A stretch of 64,000 bases of DNA. Origin: Diploptera punctata. Taxonomy: Eukaryota; Arthropoda; Insecta; Blattodea; Blaberidae. Positions 1-14,500 of the stretch are shown here, one piece after another (position 1 is the first letter of the stretch; each line of letters opens with the position of its first letter). The stretch covers positions 2,168,501 to 2,232,500 of the forward strand of contig JASPKZ010001233.1 of the NCBI GenBank assembly GCA_030220185.1, written 5' to 3'. The notes under the pieces were generated by a model that was given only the letters and a program-made list of their open reading frames with translations, had not been told where the DNA came from and did not search any database. The position numbers and the translations under genes are program-made.

Positions 1-184
1 GGGGTTCCCACTAATGTAGCATTTCCTCCACATTAAGGTGATGTGGTTATACCATCAGTACTTGGTCCCCAGAGCCTCATTTGTAACAGCAGGTTGAACC
101 ATGAGAGGTTGAGGATGAGATATGGATAGGAGAGGTGATGAAATGCACGTCACTATCCCTTGCAATTGTACAAAAGAACACAAG

Positions 185-575
185 ATTGTGGCTTTATAAG
201 GTTCTCACAAGACCAGTATTAATGTATGGTAGCGAAGCATAGAAAATACAAAGAAGAGATGAAAGTTGAATAACAGCAAATGAGATGTGATTTATGTGCC
301 GTACAGCATGCTATACAAAGTGGGGTCATAAAAGAAATGAGGAAATGATGGAAGAGTTGGAGGTAGAAACCATTCTCCACCATATACAAAACTACCAGAA
401 CAACTGGAAAGCCCATCTTCAATGAATGTCATACCATAGAATCCCAAAAGCCATGCTTTGTTACTGCCCCCGAGGCAAAAGATCGCTGGGACGTCAAAAA
501 AGCGCTGGATGAAAAATTCCTCTTTGAGACCATAATAGGCCACATGGTCTAATACTTGCATGGATGATGATGATT
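185..575 (+). pseudogene. Non-LTR retrotransposon 3' end (RTE-like, family A)
   Basis: Broken frames read LTRPVLMYGSEA, then FMCRTACYTKWGHKRNEE and WKAHLQ, close to the intact version at 30269-30634. This is the region after the reverse transcriptase domain of RTE/BovB-like LINEs common in insects. It ends with a short GATGATGAT tail (562-572). Several in-frame stops make it a dead, 5'-truncated copy. Confidence 0.8.
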
Positions 576-909
576 TTTTTATTATGTTGTTTGGTCCTGA
601 GACTGGCAAGCTTATATAAGCCAGGGAAGGAACAATCTCGGCTTGCCAATCAAGAATTTTCTAGTATAGAAGCTTTGGTAGTCAAAGTCTCTGGAAAGGA
701 CAGGTGGATATGTATAGAATCTTCCAGACATAAATGTTTAGATGCATCAATCGTTCTGTATGGGTCTTTCAAATTGCGAGTCAACGACTCGTGGTTCTAT
801 TTCCACCAATGTGAGACCACTATACATGCTGTCACCCACAAAATTTAAATGATGCTATGATAATGTGTCAGGCAAAACTATCACAGGTAAATTTATATAA
901 CATACTTAC
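576..909. other. Intronic/3' flank without recognised gene
   Basis: A plus-strand frame is open over about 635-848 but resembles no family I know. The minus strand was searched for the missing peroxidase C-terminus (WSGG-type) without success. Confidence 0.5.
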
Positions 910-1002
910 TCATAAATTGATGCATATCTTCCAATGGTTTCATTAGACATAGAACCAAAAAGTTCATCAAAGCTATTAGCTCCAGGAAGCCCACAGAATT
1001 TT
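910..1002 (-). CDS. Peroxidase exon 13 of 13 in window (not the last exon of the gene)
   Basis: The exon is 93 nt, acceptor TTTTTCAG, donor GTAAGT. It encodes [20 protein letters not shown] and [11 protein letters not shown], leaving two bases GA to be completed downstream. Homologues continue with a DDIDLWSGG-type segment that I cannot find in 1-909, so the gene runs off the left edge. Confidence 0.94.
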
Positions 1003-4000
1003 CTGAAAAATTAAAACATATTTAATTATTTCTCAAAACTGACAGAAGGTACAACTATGAGGTATTTTTATTAAAAGATTGAACTCGAAAAAATATATCT
1101 CACCTCATTTTTTTTTTCTGCTCTAGAACATGTTTTGGTAAACATCTTCATTATTATCAAATAGAATTTGACTTGAACTATTATAGGAAATATCAATATG
1201 AGGTTTAATTTTAAAATTTAAAATAAAATTATTTCCGTCTTATCTCACATCCTGTCTTCTAATTAGACCAGTTTTGTAATCTTAGTGGTTACATCTTCAG
1301 TAGTTACATGACCTGTCACACAGGAGCACTGCTCTTACTCCATCTATTGGTGAACCGATGAACCTCCCAATTAAATCAACTTTCCCAGGAATAAAAAAAC
1401 ATTAGTTTTTCTTTCTTAGTTTTTTGAATGTGGATTTTTTCCCAAAAAGTGAGCTCCTTAGGTTTTTCTATTTGTTTTACTAAACTAGTCCTTCTTTCAA
1501 TTTGATGTTTTTCTGGTTAAGCATGAGTGGCTGTTGCTGATTTTTCCAATTCCTCATTTTTGACATTACTAAGGTGTTCCTTCACTCTGGTTTTCAAATT
1601 TGTTTTTGTTTTCCCCGTGTAAATTTTAACACAATTTTCAAATTTAATCTGGTAACTCCCTGATTTTTTTTTAATTTTGTCATTTTTGTTGGTTTTGAAT
1701 TATCCTAATGAGGCTGTATTCATTTCTCGATGCCAATCTTATGTGAAGAAAACAAATCAGGAATTTACCAGATTAAATGCAGAGATTGTGATAAAATTTA
1801 CATAGGAATAAAAAAAATGAAAACCAGAGTGAAGGAACACCTTAGTAATGTCAAAAATGGGGAATTGGAATAATCAGCATTAGCTGCTCATGCTTGTTCA
1901 GAAAAATATATATTTGATAAAAAGGCTAGTTTAATAAAACAAATAGAAAAACCTAAGTTCACTGTTCACTGTTTGTGAAAAATTCCATATTCAAAAGACT
2001 ATGAAAGAAAAATTAATGAATTTTGAAATTCCTGGGAAGTTGATTTGATTGGGAGGTTCATTAGTCCACCAACAGATGGAGTAAGAAGCAGAAAATTGGC
2101 CACGTAACTACTGAAGATTTAACCACTAAAGTTACAAAACCAGTCTAAATAGAAGGGAGGATATGAGGTGAGGTGGAAAGAATTTTATTTTAAACTAGTT
2201 AATTCTTGGCGTGCGCTGCTACACCCAAATAAATTAAATGTATTTTCATGTGTAGTTGAATAAGTAAAAAGAAAAATAATCATAAATTTATATCGTAATT
2301 ATTTTTAGATACCCCGTGCTGATTAATCAGCATTGCCTGGGAATCTACTTACATTAATGTGCTGAAAGACAAAAAATGATTATTATGAGTTATCCATTAA
2401 AGACAGACATGTACTGTCGCAGACTTTTTTATAGAATTTTTTGAGACTTTCAATTCTGTGTACATTAATTTGGTGTATTTGTTATGATTTAGCCAACGTA
2501 AACCATTTAAGAGTCGAAAAAGCTACTTTTTTTATGCACTGATATTATTTTTTTTAGCTCCAGCATATAGTACTTACTGTAATATGTTATATATATTAAT
2601 TATCCCACAAAATTTCTCTAAATGATGGCAAAAACCCCATTCAAATTGGTCAAGCAGTTTTTGAGTCCTTAAAGGACAGACAAACAGACTCACAGATACT
2701 TGTTTTATATATAAGATTTTTAAAACCTGACTGTCATATTGACTGTTAAAAGTCTTACTCTTCTCTTCTTATTGTTAACGGACAAACCTCATGATTAGAA
2801 AGATTTAGGTTACCCGTATTAATGATACATATTTCCATTAACAAACAACAACTTACCGGAACTCCATGTAACCTGGCAGACCAAATTCTCTTCCTCTTTG
2901 CATATTGAATGATGCCAAGTCCATTCCATAACGTGCTCCAGGTTTCTTGAATAAGTGATTTGTTACCTGGGAAATTAATATAATTATGTAGATTTTTTAA
3001 ATGTGAGAAAAACAGGAGAAAGTAGCCATGTTTTGGAATACATCTATCTATATACTCCGTACTTCTCCGTGTAGGAATTATGGTGATCCTAGTAATTATT
3101 AATTTTTTTTCCTAATGAAATCTATGAATAGTTTAACTAAATTTTTCTTTTTATTTCAGAATAATATTACAGCATTTTTGGGGGAGTGTTTTAACCAAGC
3201 TAATTTAGTTATTGTGTTGTTATTATACATTTAACATTTCTTACTAAAGGACAAATTATATTTGAAGGGAATAAAATTTACACCTAGAACTTTATTATCA
3301 AATACTTGTAATCTTTTCTCCTCCTTTAAAGTAAGAGTCCAGTTTCACATCCATATAATATAACTGAGAGAATGACAGTTTTATATATTTTCAGTTTAAC
3401 ATTTTTTGAGAGTAGTTGGGATGGCAAGAGTCCCTGTAATACATAATAGCATGCATTTCCAAAATTTAGCCTATGTTTAATTTCTTTGTGCATCTCATTC
3501 CTGTTTTGTAATTATACTGGTCAACATGATTTTTGTCTCATGTGTATCAATAGTTGTACTTAATGCAGCTTTTTTATCGTGTTTTCAAATATGTATTTGG
3601 AATTTCTCCATCACCCACAGTTTTTTTTATTTCAGTTTTAATTAATGGATTTCAATAATTATTTTTTCATCCATTTGTCCATTGTAAAATAAAACGGGGA
3701 ACACTTTCATCAGGAGATTTCACCTATGGAAAAGAGATATCAAGGCAAATGGAATCCTAATATGCTGGCCGATTATTGTTGAACCATCAAGAGGGATGCT
3801 CCACAGGCAAAATATAGCAGAAAATCGTCATTTCTTACTTTCTAGGTGAATCCGAATGTTCGAATATTGTGTAGTTACGAATGTAGAAAATATTGAAGTG
3901 TTTGAAATTATAAATGTGTGTCTTTCGCAAACCTTGCGTGATGGAGAAAAACTGATATCATATTTGAATTCAGGAGAAAAAATACTATCAGAATCACATA

Positions 4001-7000
4001 TTTTTCTTTCTGAGACAAACAAAATTTCTTTTTTGTTGCTCAGTGTTATTGTTCCTAGGTATTTGAATTCAGCCACTTCAAAATCTACCTCATTTGTCAT
4101 TAACTGTCCATTTCCATTATATAACGTGTTTCTATGTGTGAACATATATTTGGTTTTATTGATGTTTACTTCCAATCCCAATTTCTTAGTGTTACTCAAT
4201 AGGATGTGTGCATGTTGGCCCTTATTATCTCCTTGCTATCGCCTAATAACACTACATCATCAGCATAAACTATTAGTTTAATACAATTGAGTTGTAAGCC
4301 TTCTTCATCCTCTAAAGATTTGATGAAATGTTCTAGTACAAAATTGAATAGTAGAAGAGATAGTGCACCTCCTTGCTTTAACCCATTGTAAATTAAACTA
4401 ACAGTAACAAAAATAAATTCTAGATTATAAAATAAAATAATTTGCTTGAATTTACCTCTTGAGTAACAGAGTCATCCATAGCTTGAGCTACTTGATTCAT
4501 CAATCCCATGAAATATTCATCAAGAACTCCAGCACGATACAGGTCATAGGGCTGTCTTATCAAATCGGATAGTCGCCGAGAAGCTAAAACCAAAACATTT
4601 TTTATGAATTTTATTAGTTATCATTAGGGGCCAAAATTTGAGGACCTGTAAAATGCCTATAAAAGACCTTTAAAAATGCCTAAAGGTATCTACAAAATAT
4701 CTAAAAACTGGAAAAAGGATGTAAAAAGTGTTTAAGTTGCTAACGAGTGAATAAAGACAACCTCACTGCCTTCACTCTCGCTTGAAGTAATTTTTACAAA
4801 GTGGCAACTTCTCAGAAAATATTTAAAGTCGAAATACAATAGTTCAGGTGGTCATTAGACTGGTGGTTAAAAATAATGGACTATTTTGTGAGGGTTCAAT
4901 AGTTTCTTGTGGAACAAAAGTGTTTGAAATGTGAAGTCAAAAGGAAAAAAAAAAAAAAAAACACCATATTGGGGATTAATCATCAGAGAGTTGCTGGATA
5001 ACACATTTCCTAACAGATGGATTGGGTGTGATGGTCCAACGCCCTGGCCATCGCGATCCCCTGACATAACCCCCCCCTAGATTTTTTCTTTGTGGTTATA
5101 TAAAGGACATGGTGTAAGCAACACATGTACTTGATTTGAACACTTTGAGAAGAAGGATAACTGATGCTGTTCAAGAAATGCTGCATAATGTATGGTGAGA
5201 GATTGTTTTGTGGGCGACAAGAGCGTACATGTGGAAGTACATTGACATTGCTTTACAAATTTTGAGAGTTTGTCTTTCATATGCCACAAACCACACAACT
5301 CTTTACTTCTTATAGGAAATTGTAATATTGGAAAGACTTAACAGACACGGTGTTATATAAAATGTGTAAATATATTTATTTTTATCTGAATATGTGATAA
5401 TTGTCCACCGCTGTGGTCTCGAGGTAGTGTGCTGTCTTGTCATTCAGCGGGCTCGGGTTCGATTCCCATTGGGACAGGCTCCTGGGTGAGGTTTTTCGGT
5501 TTTTTCTCACCTATAAGACAAATGTCAGGAAGCTTAGAGCCCAACGGTCTCCGAAAATCATCCGGCCATCATCATCATCATCCTTATCATTATCATCATC
5601 ATCTTTCACCGGCGTGGAAAACAACGGGAAGCTACCACATCTATAATTCCCTAGTAAAGCTGCAAAGCATAGTATGAAAATGCTATGATTGCAGTGAAAG
5701 ACCGGTCCTCGGGCAGAATTACTATGGATGGATGGATGGATGGATGTGATAATTAAAAATGTCAATACTATACTGTATCCGAGCCAATTTTCAGTTGTAC
5801 TGTAAACAAACTTGCATGAAGTATTACTCCGCCAGCTCCGTCTACTGGGGGAACTGTGGTGCTACTTTTATTCACTACATGATTGAATTGTCTATGGAAG
5901 AGTCAATGATAGAAACATTTTTCTTAGATTACATTGTATTTTACGGAAAATAAGACTGAATACAAGATAAGATAGTACTAATAATTAGTAAGTTCAATTT
6001 ATTATTTATTTATGACAACAAAAATTATATATGGGTCTACCTAATCAGATTTTACGCATTTTCCATGATGTCAATATATATCCTTTATTTGTAATTTCAT
6101 TATGAGCAGGATTAATGCTGGCTTACCTGTAAATTCTGCCATTATTTTCACATCCTCAATGGCTAATATAGGATATTTTTCACTAAACTCATCAAAAACA
6201 TTCAAAATAATTTATTTCTTTCCACTTTTAAAGATTTTCCTTTTTTATACTTAAAAAATTGTATAGGAGAAGCAGCCAATTGAAACAAATAAGATTCTAA
6301 AGTATTCTGCATTGCATATGCATAAGGGTTAAACAATTAAATGCTTTTTTTTTTGGCAAAAATTTTTCTCTTCAAATTTAATTAAATGCTTATTTATTTA
6401 ACATTAATAAAATTCATGATAAAGTTCCGTTGAGGTATTATTCAAAATTAAAATATAAAATTATGAAATATTTACCTAAAAGGTCCATCTCCTCAACTTA
6501 AAGATTATTAATTATCTGTAGCGCTTTTGGGACTAGTCCTATCATTAGCAGTTGATGATGGGACTAGTCCCGAAAGTGCTACATATAATCAATAAACTTT
6601 AAGTTGAGGAGACGGACCTTTTAGGCAAATATTTCATAATTTTATATGTTAATTTTATTTATTTAATCTATCAAAATTGTGATTATATATTTTAAAATTC
6701 TCCCATATAGCTTATGTAGGCACGTGCTAGATACTATATATATATATATTTATTATTTTAATTTTATTTATTTCGAGTGTTAGAGAGTAAACTACATTTT
6801 CTTATACACTTAAAGTTCAATGTTTTATTATTAATTTCATACATCTCAATGATGGATAAATCATATTTGAAGAGAAAAATTATATGCTCAGACCAGGACT
6901 TGAACCCGGGACCCTTGGTTCTCTAGACCAAGTGCTCTATCATCTGAGCTACCTGAGCAAGTACCGATCTAAATGCAAATTTTTCTCTATATACTTTGTA

Positions 7001-10000
7001 GCATTTGGTGGGCAGGAATTACAAAGTATATAGAGATAAATTTGCATTTAGATCGGTACTTGCTCAGGTAGCTCAGATGGTAGAGCACTTGGTCTAGAGA
7101 ACTAAGGGTCCTGGGTTCAAGTCCCGGTCTGAGCGTATAATTTTTCTCTTCAAATATGAACACTTAAAGTTATTTGACTAATCAAAACCCAGTCAATACA
7201 TCTGGTTTGTTTACATTACAACTGGAACTTAGCTCGGAAGAGGTATAATAAAATGCATGATAATTTTCTGTTTTTGAAATCAGTCACAATATGAAATTAT
7301 TACTGGTTTTTATTGATTGTATCCATTTTTTACCTTTTTCATAACTAACTCTCCTCTAAGTGATTAAATGTATACATTTGAAAATATAAACATACCAATA
7401 AATTTGTGTGCTTTGCTCCACCTTTCAATAGCTGTTGGTAACAATGAGTGACCAAACCTAAAAGCAGCTGCTGCAAAAGCATCGATTACATTAGGATTCA
7501 CATTAGTGTCGTAACCATCCCAGTAACCCTAAAGAAAAGAACAATAACAACAATATTAGTTGACATATTTAAAAACTATATTTCAAGTTCTGTTACAAAT
7601 TATTTTGTTATATGAGTCCAATACCTGGACAGTAAGTAGAAAACAAGCCAACAAGCTGTTAGCAGTAGAAATGGATATTTGGAGGTGACCAACAAAAATT
7701 TGAAGATGGGATAAGTCAGAAACAGCACAATAAGAGAAATTATGCAAGTTGAAAAAAGAAAAGAAATTAGAAAAAATATAGAAGAAAAACGTTTGAAATG
7801 ATATGGACATCTTATAAGAATGGAAGAAGATAGAATACCAAAGAAAATCCTTGATTGGAAAGCTAATGGAAGAAGTGGAAGAGGCAGACTTAGAGAACAT
7901 TGGATAGATGGAGTGAGGAGAAGTATGGAAGCTAGAGATTTGAGGGAAGAAGATGGTTTAGACAGAAACCTCTAGCGACAAATCACTTTGGATTGAAGGA
8001 GAAACACTGTAATCATAATAAAAAAATCTATAAAACATGTACATAAAACTAACTCACTGGTACTATTGAACCCAGAGGTTAATGACCACTTGGACGTAAG
8101 CTTTTCATACATCCCTATTCTGAGCCATTGTTTTCCATAAAATGTGTACATGAAGTATAATAACAGGAACAGCAACAGAAACAAAAATAAAATTCCGAGG
8201 ACACTTCCTTAAACATGTCAAATAATTTGTTTATTAAGGAAGTGATCAGTGGTGGCTCATGACTCATATCCACATGTGTTAATCACAGAAGTAGATGATC
8301 ATCCAGCCAGTGTAGGGTTGACATGTGGTCAGCATGTCGGATCCCCCAACTGTTATAGATGATTTTCTCAACCTGGAGCCGCTACTTATTGCAGCTATTC
8401 AAATTCCCATACTAGTAAAATTCCACGAGCAAATATTTCCACAGTGGAGACTTGAACCAGCACAAAACACGTAGTTTGATGCCAAGGATCTTGCCTTAAC
8501 CACTCAGCTACAGCGCAGGACTAAAATAGTGCCAAAGTCTATAGTTGAATCAGGATATACCATTTGAATTAGATAACAACAATGTATAAATTATATCCTA
8601 ATCCTATATTGATTTATGAAGTGAAAACATGGACAAGAAAGAAGGATTTAAGTACAGTTTAAAGAACAGAGATGAAGTTTTTATGAAGCATGCTTGGAAA
8701 AACCAGAGGAGATAGAGTACATAACACTAAAGTAAGAGAAATTTTGAAGTTGCATAAAGTACAATATGAAATGGAAGATAGGAGAATAAAATGATATAGC
8801 CACTTTAAAAGAATGAACACTGGAAGGATACCAAGACAAGCACTTGGAATTTAGAATATATGAAATATTTTAATAGTGAGTGGAGAACTCTCTATGTGAT
8901 GTCCATAGAGAAATCAACAACCAGAGAATTTCATCAGTGGAAGTCATGACTGAAGAGGGACAAGATGTTGTCTAAAACCGTCGGTATCAAAGAAATTTGA
9001 AAATGTATGAGGTGGGTCGTTAAAAAATAAGTTCTCCACTCACTATTAAAATATTTCATATATTCTAAATCAACAACCAGAGAATTTCATCAGTGGAAGT
9101 CATGACTGAAGTGGGACAAGATGTCTGAAACCATTGGTATCAAAGAAATTTGAAAATGTATAAGGTGAGTTCTCCACTCACTATTAAGATATAACCTCAT
9201 AATGTTTACTTCTCAACATTAATATATGAAATATGTCTACTTGACCTCTTTCTGTGTGAGAAGTCCAAATTTCTCCATGACTTCTTTGCCAAGAATGATG
9301 GGTAGGAACTCGTTATATGTGATATGTTGGATCTCAGCTATTACAATACGTCTCGCTTCCTGAAAAACATAAATACAACATTTTTAAAATCTTCAAATAT
9401 ATTATAATTTTCCAAGTAAAACCTGTTCTCATCCTAGAATTATCATAAGTAATGTCACAAATTATTTCCAAATCATCGATAAATTCATGAGTCACTTCTA
9501 GAGGATTTGGAAATCAAGAGTGGCATTTTGTTAGGACTATTTAATGAATAAAATTAAATATTTTATATTAAATTTATCACTTCTCACTCAATGATAATTA
9601 AATTTGAAGAGGAAAAGATATGCCTAAATCAGGATTTGAACCCAATATCTCTGGTTCTGGTTATCGAGAAAAATCTATATTTAAATCATGATATCTAATA
9701 ACTTAAATCGTTAAAGCACTGGTGTACAGAACCAGAGATATTGGGTTCAAATCCAGATTTAGGCATATATTTTTCTCTTCAAAATGAATAAAATTAAGCT
9801 GTTTACTCAAAAATCATTATTTAAATATAGTTACCAGTATTTTAAAATATTTATATATTTAAAGTAAACGGCATTGTTTGAAAACAAATCAGAAATGTGA
9901 GGTTATGTATATTCACTGCAACTTGATCATATTATTTATTGCCAAATAGGATCACAATATTATAAGAATGCACCCTAGTGGAGAAATAATGAATCACATC

Positions 10001-11459
10001 AAACTGTATGTTATAATCAACATTATAGGTTATTAATTTAATTTTTTTAGTAAACAACTCGGTGAAATCACGGAATCTGTTCATTATTGCTATATTAAAT
10101 GTATTTGTTGGAGAAAAATAAAGCTCTGAGGTGTTCAGAATATTAAAAAAAGGAGGAGCTTTCTTTATCACAAAAGCAGGAGCTGATAAAGATAAATCGA
10201 TAAAGAGCAAGTTGAAACACGTCTGTCACTGGTTGTAAAACAAAATTCATTGAAACGTGATTGGTCATTGACTACCATTTGGGGCATGAGTTAAATAGTC
10301 AGCATTAAGGATTAAAATCTAAACAAATAATAAGCACATGTGAAATGAAGATCTTAAGAACTATTCAGGAGAAAACATTATTTGATAAGATACACAACAG
10401 ACAAATTAGGGACAAATGTCATATTCAAGACATAACAAATTTATTATAGATAGACGAAAACATTCGAAAGGTTATATAGAAAGAATGGAAGACAACTGAC
10501 TTGCAAAAAGAGCTAAGGAAGATAGACCAATGGACGGGAGAAGAACAAGAAGACCAGCCAAGAGATGGATAGACAGTGAATGCACATCCAATACGTCTTC
10601 TTCCGAGGAGAGATTTTGGAAATAAACAGGATGAAAATCCTACAAGAAGAAGAAGAAGAAGGATTAAAACCAGTGGGTTAGTAAGTCTAATAATTTTAAG
10701 TGGGCTCGGATATAAGAGATTTAGAAAGTACTTGAGCTATCTTCTGACAATGGCACTGATATCAAATTTCATTCTAAGTTTTATTTCATCATGAGCAGCA
10801 GCACTACAGTCCCATTTGAGTCTTGGCTTCCCTCAGAATCCTCTTGCAGGAATCTCTGTCTCAAGCAACCAGCCAACATCTCTCGATTCCCAGCTTCCTC
10901 AGATCCTACTAAATTCCACCCATCCAACCCAGCCTCGATCATGCCATATTCCTTTTACCTTCATATTTAAATTCCATGATTTTTTTGGGTATCTCATATT
11001 CAGTAAATGCTATCCTGTTCGCCTTTCCATTCCTCAAAGTCCATGATTTAGCGAAGTGCAGATCTTCCTAAGGTTTTGTATAACCGTACACTGGCATCTC
11101 TCTGGAATAGTGAAGGTTTCATTACTGAATTTATTACTCCCATGGTTTTATTAAAATTCTTCTTCTTCATCCAACCAAGTCTGGCCTATAGGCCTGTTAC
11201 AATCTCACTGATGAATTTTGTATCCAGTGTTTCCTTGGATGGCCCAGAGATCTCTTCTCTTTTGGACAATAACGATGTATGGCTTTGGGAACTCTATTTG
11301 AACTCATTCATCACAAATGATTCATCCAGTTGTTCTGGTATCTACGTATGTATTCAATGACTGGTTCTGAACGTAGTTCCTTTATTAAAATAAATAATTT
11401 TTTTTTAATGTATCTACTTCACCCAATTATGTTAATGTATATCCAAGAGAGGTAAGTGA

Positions 11460-11506
<47 letters not shown>

Positions 11507-14500
11507 TATCTATTTTAGATTATATTAAAACTCAGTAATTAAGATGGTATGGACATGTCCAGCAATTGGAAGAGGATCGGCTACTAAAATCTGTTTTGGA
11601 ATGGAAACCTGAGGGAAGACGAGGCAGAGGAAGACCTAAACCTCCTGACGTCAGGGAATATATTTATACATGGAGGAGAAACATCTACAACCAGAAGATT
11701 GGATGGACTAAGAAAATTGGCTATTGGGAATCGGACAATGTCAAGGACATTAATCAGCCGATGATCTTTCTACCTAAAAAGTAATCATAATCATTGTAGT
11801 CCATCTTCTTGAAACTTCGTTTTATGGTGCCAGTCCATTCCATGAGGATGGTCAAAAGTTTTAAGTAAATTAATAACAATTTTTACATTGTTATGTATGA
11901 GTTTGTTCATATTCTGCAATATTTTGGGATGTAGACACTTGAAAATCTTTTTAATAGTCGATATACCACTTTGTGAAGTAGGGAAAAAATTTTAATTTTC
12001 ATATAATAATAATAATAATATAATAATAATAGCTTTATTTTACCTGGCAGAGTTAAGGCCTTAAGGCCTTGTCTACCACTCAACCAGGTTAAAAAAAATA
12101 CAAACAAAAAAATAGTCTTAAATCTAAATTAAAATATATATATATATATAAACGATTACAAGTTATGAATACAATACAATTAATATTTATAATGTATTTT
12201 GATTTACTCTATATACTACGATATACTATGTCAAATTTTACATGGCATTTACTTATCTTTTTTTTTCGAATGACACTACAGCCCAAAGCGAGCCCATGCC
12301 TTCTTCATGCGAGACCTCCAATCTTCTCTATCCAATGCTCTCTGTTGCCAGTTCCTACAGTTTAGATATTGATGACAATCTTCCTTCTCTGATTCCACCC
12401 ATCTTTTCTACTGGCCACTTCCCAAGCATTTCCTCCATCATCACTTTCTTATGTATGCACTCTTTGTCCATTCTTTGAACATGTCCAGCCCATTTGCATT
12501 TTTAAAAATTTTACAAAAGTTGATATATCAGGTTTCTTAAAAAGGTCATAGATTTCCTTATTATACCTCATTCTTTATCTTCCATTCTCTTTTAGTGGTC
12601 CATATACTGTTCTAAAATCTTTCTTTCTAAAGAGTTAATTAAATTCTCAGAGCTCTTTGTAATAGTTCAGGTTTCACTTCCGTATACCACTATTGGATGT
12701 ATGCAGGTTTTATATAGTCTTACTTTAACTTTCCTAAAGATAATTTTGGATTTTAGGTTTGGAAGTAATCCATAACATGTCTTATTTGCTCTATATATTC
12801 TATTTTGTATTTCTTGTAACTCAATATTGTTATCAGTAATCATTTTACTGTACCTAAAATGGGAAACTCTTTACTATTGAAATTCATCAGAGAACATTTT
12901 TTGACAAGTCACCTCATAAATTTCATGTTTTTCATGATACTGCAGTTTCAAATGTAATCACGTTCAACTTCAGCCATAACTCCATAACTGCATATTGTGA
13001 AAAACATGAAATTTATTAGATGAGTTGTCAAAAAATGTTCTGTGATGAATTTCAATGATTATACCTCATAACGTTTACTTCCCAATATTAATAAATTTTA
13101 ATGGTTTATTTTAGGAAGTAATATTTTGAGGTTCTTTTAATCAAGTTTTTTTAAAATCTGGAAACATCTTACCTGAATTTAATGTTGATTTGTTCTCGAA
13201 CATGTTTCAATATAATCTTCTATATCATCTTCAGCTTGCCAAACTGATGAGTTTTATGTTGTGAACCCTGGATGTCGATATCAGCTCCCTCTTCTGGCTG
13301 GCCGAAGAACCTCCAAACTAGGTCATGTTCAGCAGGAATTACGAAATTCATAACTCTATTTTTGTTCTTCTGAATGTAAATTTTTTCCCAAATGGTGAGT
13401 TCCTTTGTATTTTCTATCTGTTTTAATAAATTAGTATTCAAATTTACATTGTGTTTTTCGGCCGAAACATGAGCAGCAACTGCAGATTTTTCTATATCCC
13501 CATTTTTAATATTTCTTATGTGTTCCTTGGTTCTAATTTTCAGGTTTCTTTTTTGTTTTCCCTATATACATATTTTTTTTCATAACCAGTACATATATAT
13601 TGAATATATCAAATTGAATGTATTGGTTGTGAAACACTATATATAGGGAAAACAAAAAGAAACCTGAAAATTAGAATCAAGGAACACATAAGAAATATTA
13701 AAAATGGGGAAATAGAAAAATCTGCAGTTGCTGCTCATGTTTGGGCCAAAAAAACACAATGTAAATTTGAATACCAATTTATTAAAACAGATAGAAACTA
13801 CAAAGGAACTCATCATTTGGGAAAAAAATTACATTCAGAAGGACAAAAATAGAGTTATGAATTTCGAAATTCCTGCTGAACGTGACCTTGTTTGGAGGTT
13901 CTTCGGCCAGCCGGAAGAGGGAGCTAATATCGACATCCAGGGTTCACAACATAAAACTCATCAGTCTTGGCAAGCTAAAGATGATATAGAAGATTATATC
14001 GAAACATGTTCGAGAACAAATCAACATTAAATTGAAAATTAAAAAATACTTGATTAATTAATGTTTTTTGTTCAATGCCACCATGTTGTCATTTCGACAT
14101 TCTGGTATACATTAATTTAATATAACTCTTTACTACTTGAAAAGTGTTTGTGCTGATTATTAATTGATGATCTCTGTTAATATTTATCCGTGATTGTGTC
14201 AAAAATTTTGTTTTTGACTCATTTACCTTGAGACCAACTTCTCTTGTTTCTTGTTCTAGTTGACTAAGGGCCTCATGCAAATGCATTAGTCTCTGGTGAG
14301 TTGAGTTTTCCGTGAGAACGTGCAAAGTTCGAATTAGTGAGTCACTCACTGGTCATGCATGGAAGTAGTTTTTTTGTAATATTGGCAAGAAATTACCCAG
14401 AATTCTCAGCGATAAAACCACTTCCATTATTTTAGTCTGCTAGAGGAACGCATTTACGCTTGCGTCCCACAAATAATACCATATACGACGACGTCTGCGT

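Larger units (their letters stand above)
6806..7171. mobile_element. Foldback element with two inverted tRNA-like cloverleaves and 12-bp TSD
   Basis: Perfect ACACTTAAAGTT duplications lie at 6806-6817 and 7160-7171. Between them, two 73-nt tRNA-like units face each other (6886-6958 minus, 7062-7134 plus). An uninterrupted version of the host site is visible at 53930-54110, confirming insertion. Confidence 0.85.

Noticed and set aside
1..909. Missing C-terminal exon(s) of the peroxidase
   Set aside because: I read the minus strand in all frames for a WSGG-like segment and found none; the exon must lie outside the window.
5429..5765. 82- to 84-residue ORFs on both strands
   Set aside because: They lie fully inside a SINE and its CATCAT/GGAT tail.
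6886..7134. Functional tRNA genes
   Set aside because: Although cloverleaves form, anticodon loops have nine bases and the units lie in a foldback mobile element with TSDs.
7972..8184. 70-residue hydrophobic ORF
   Set aside because: AT-rich intron flanked by LINE and SINE copies; no splice or start support.
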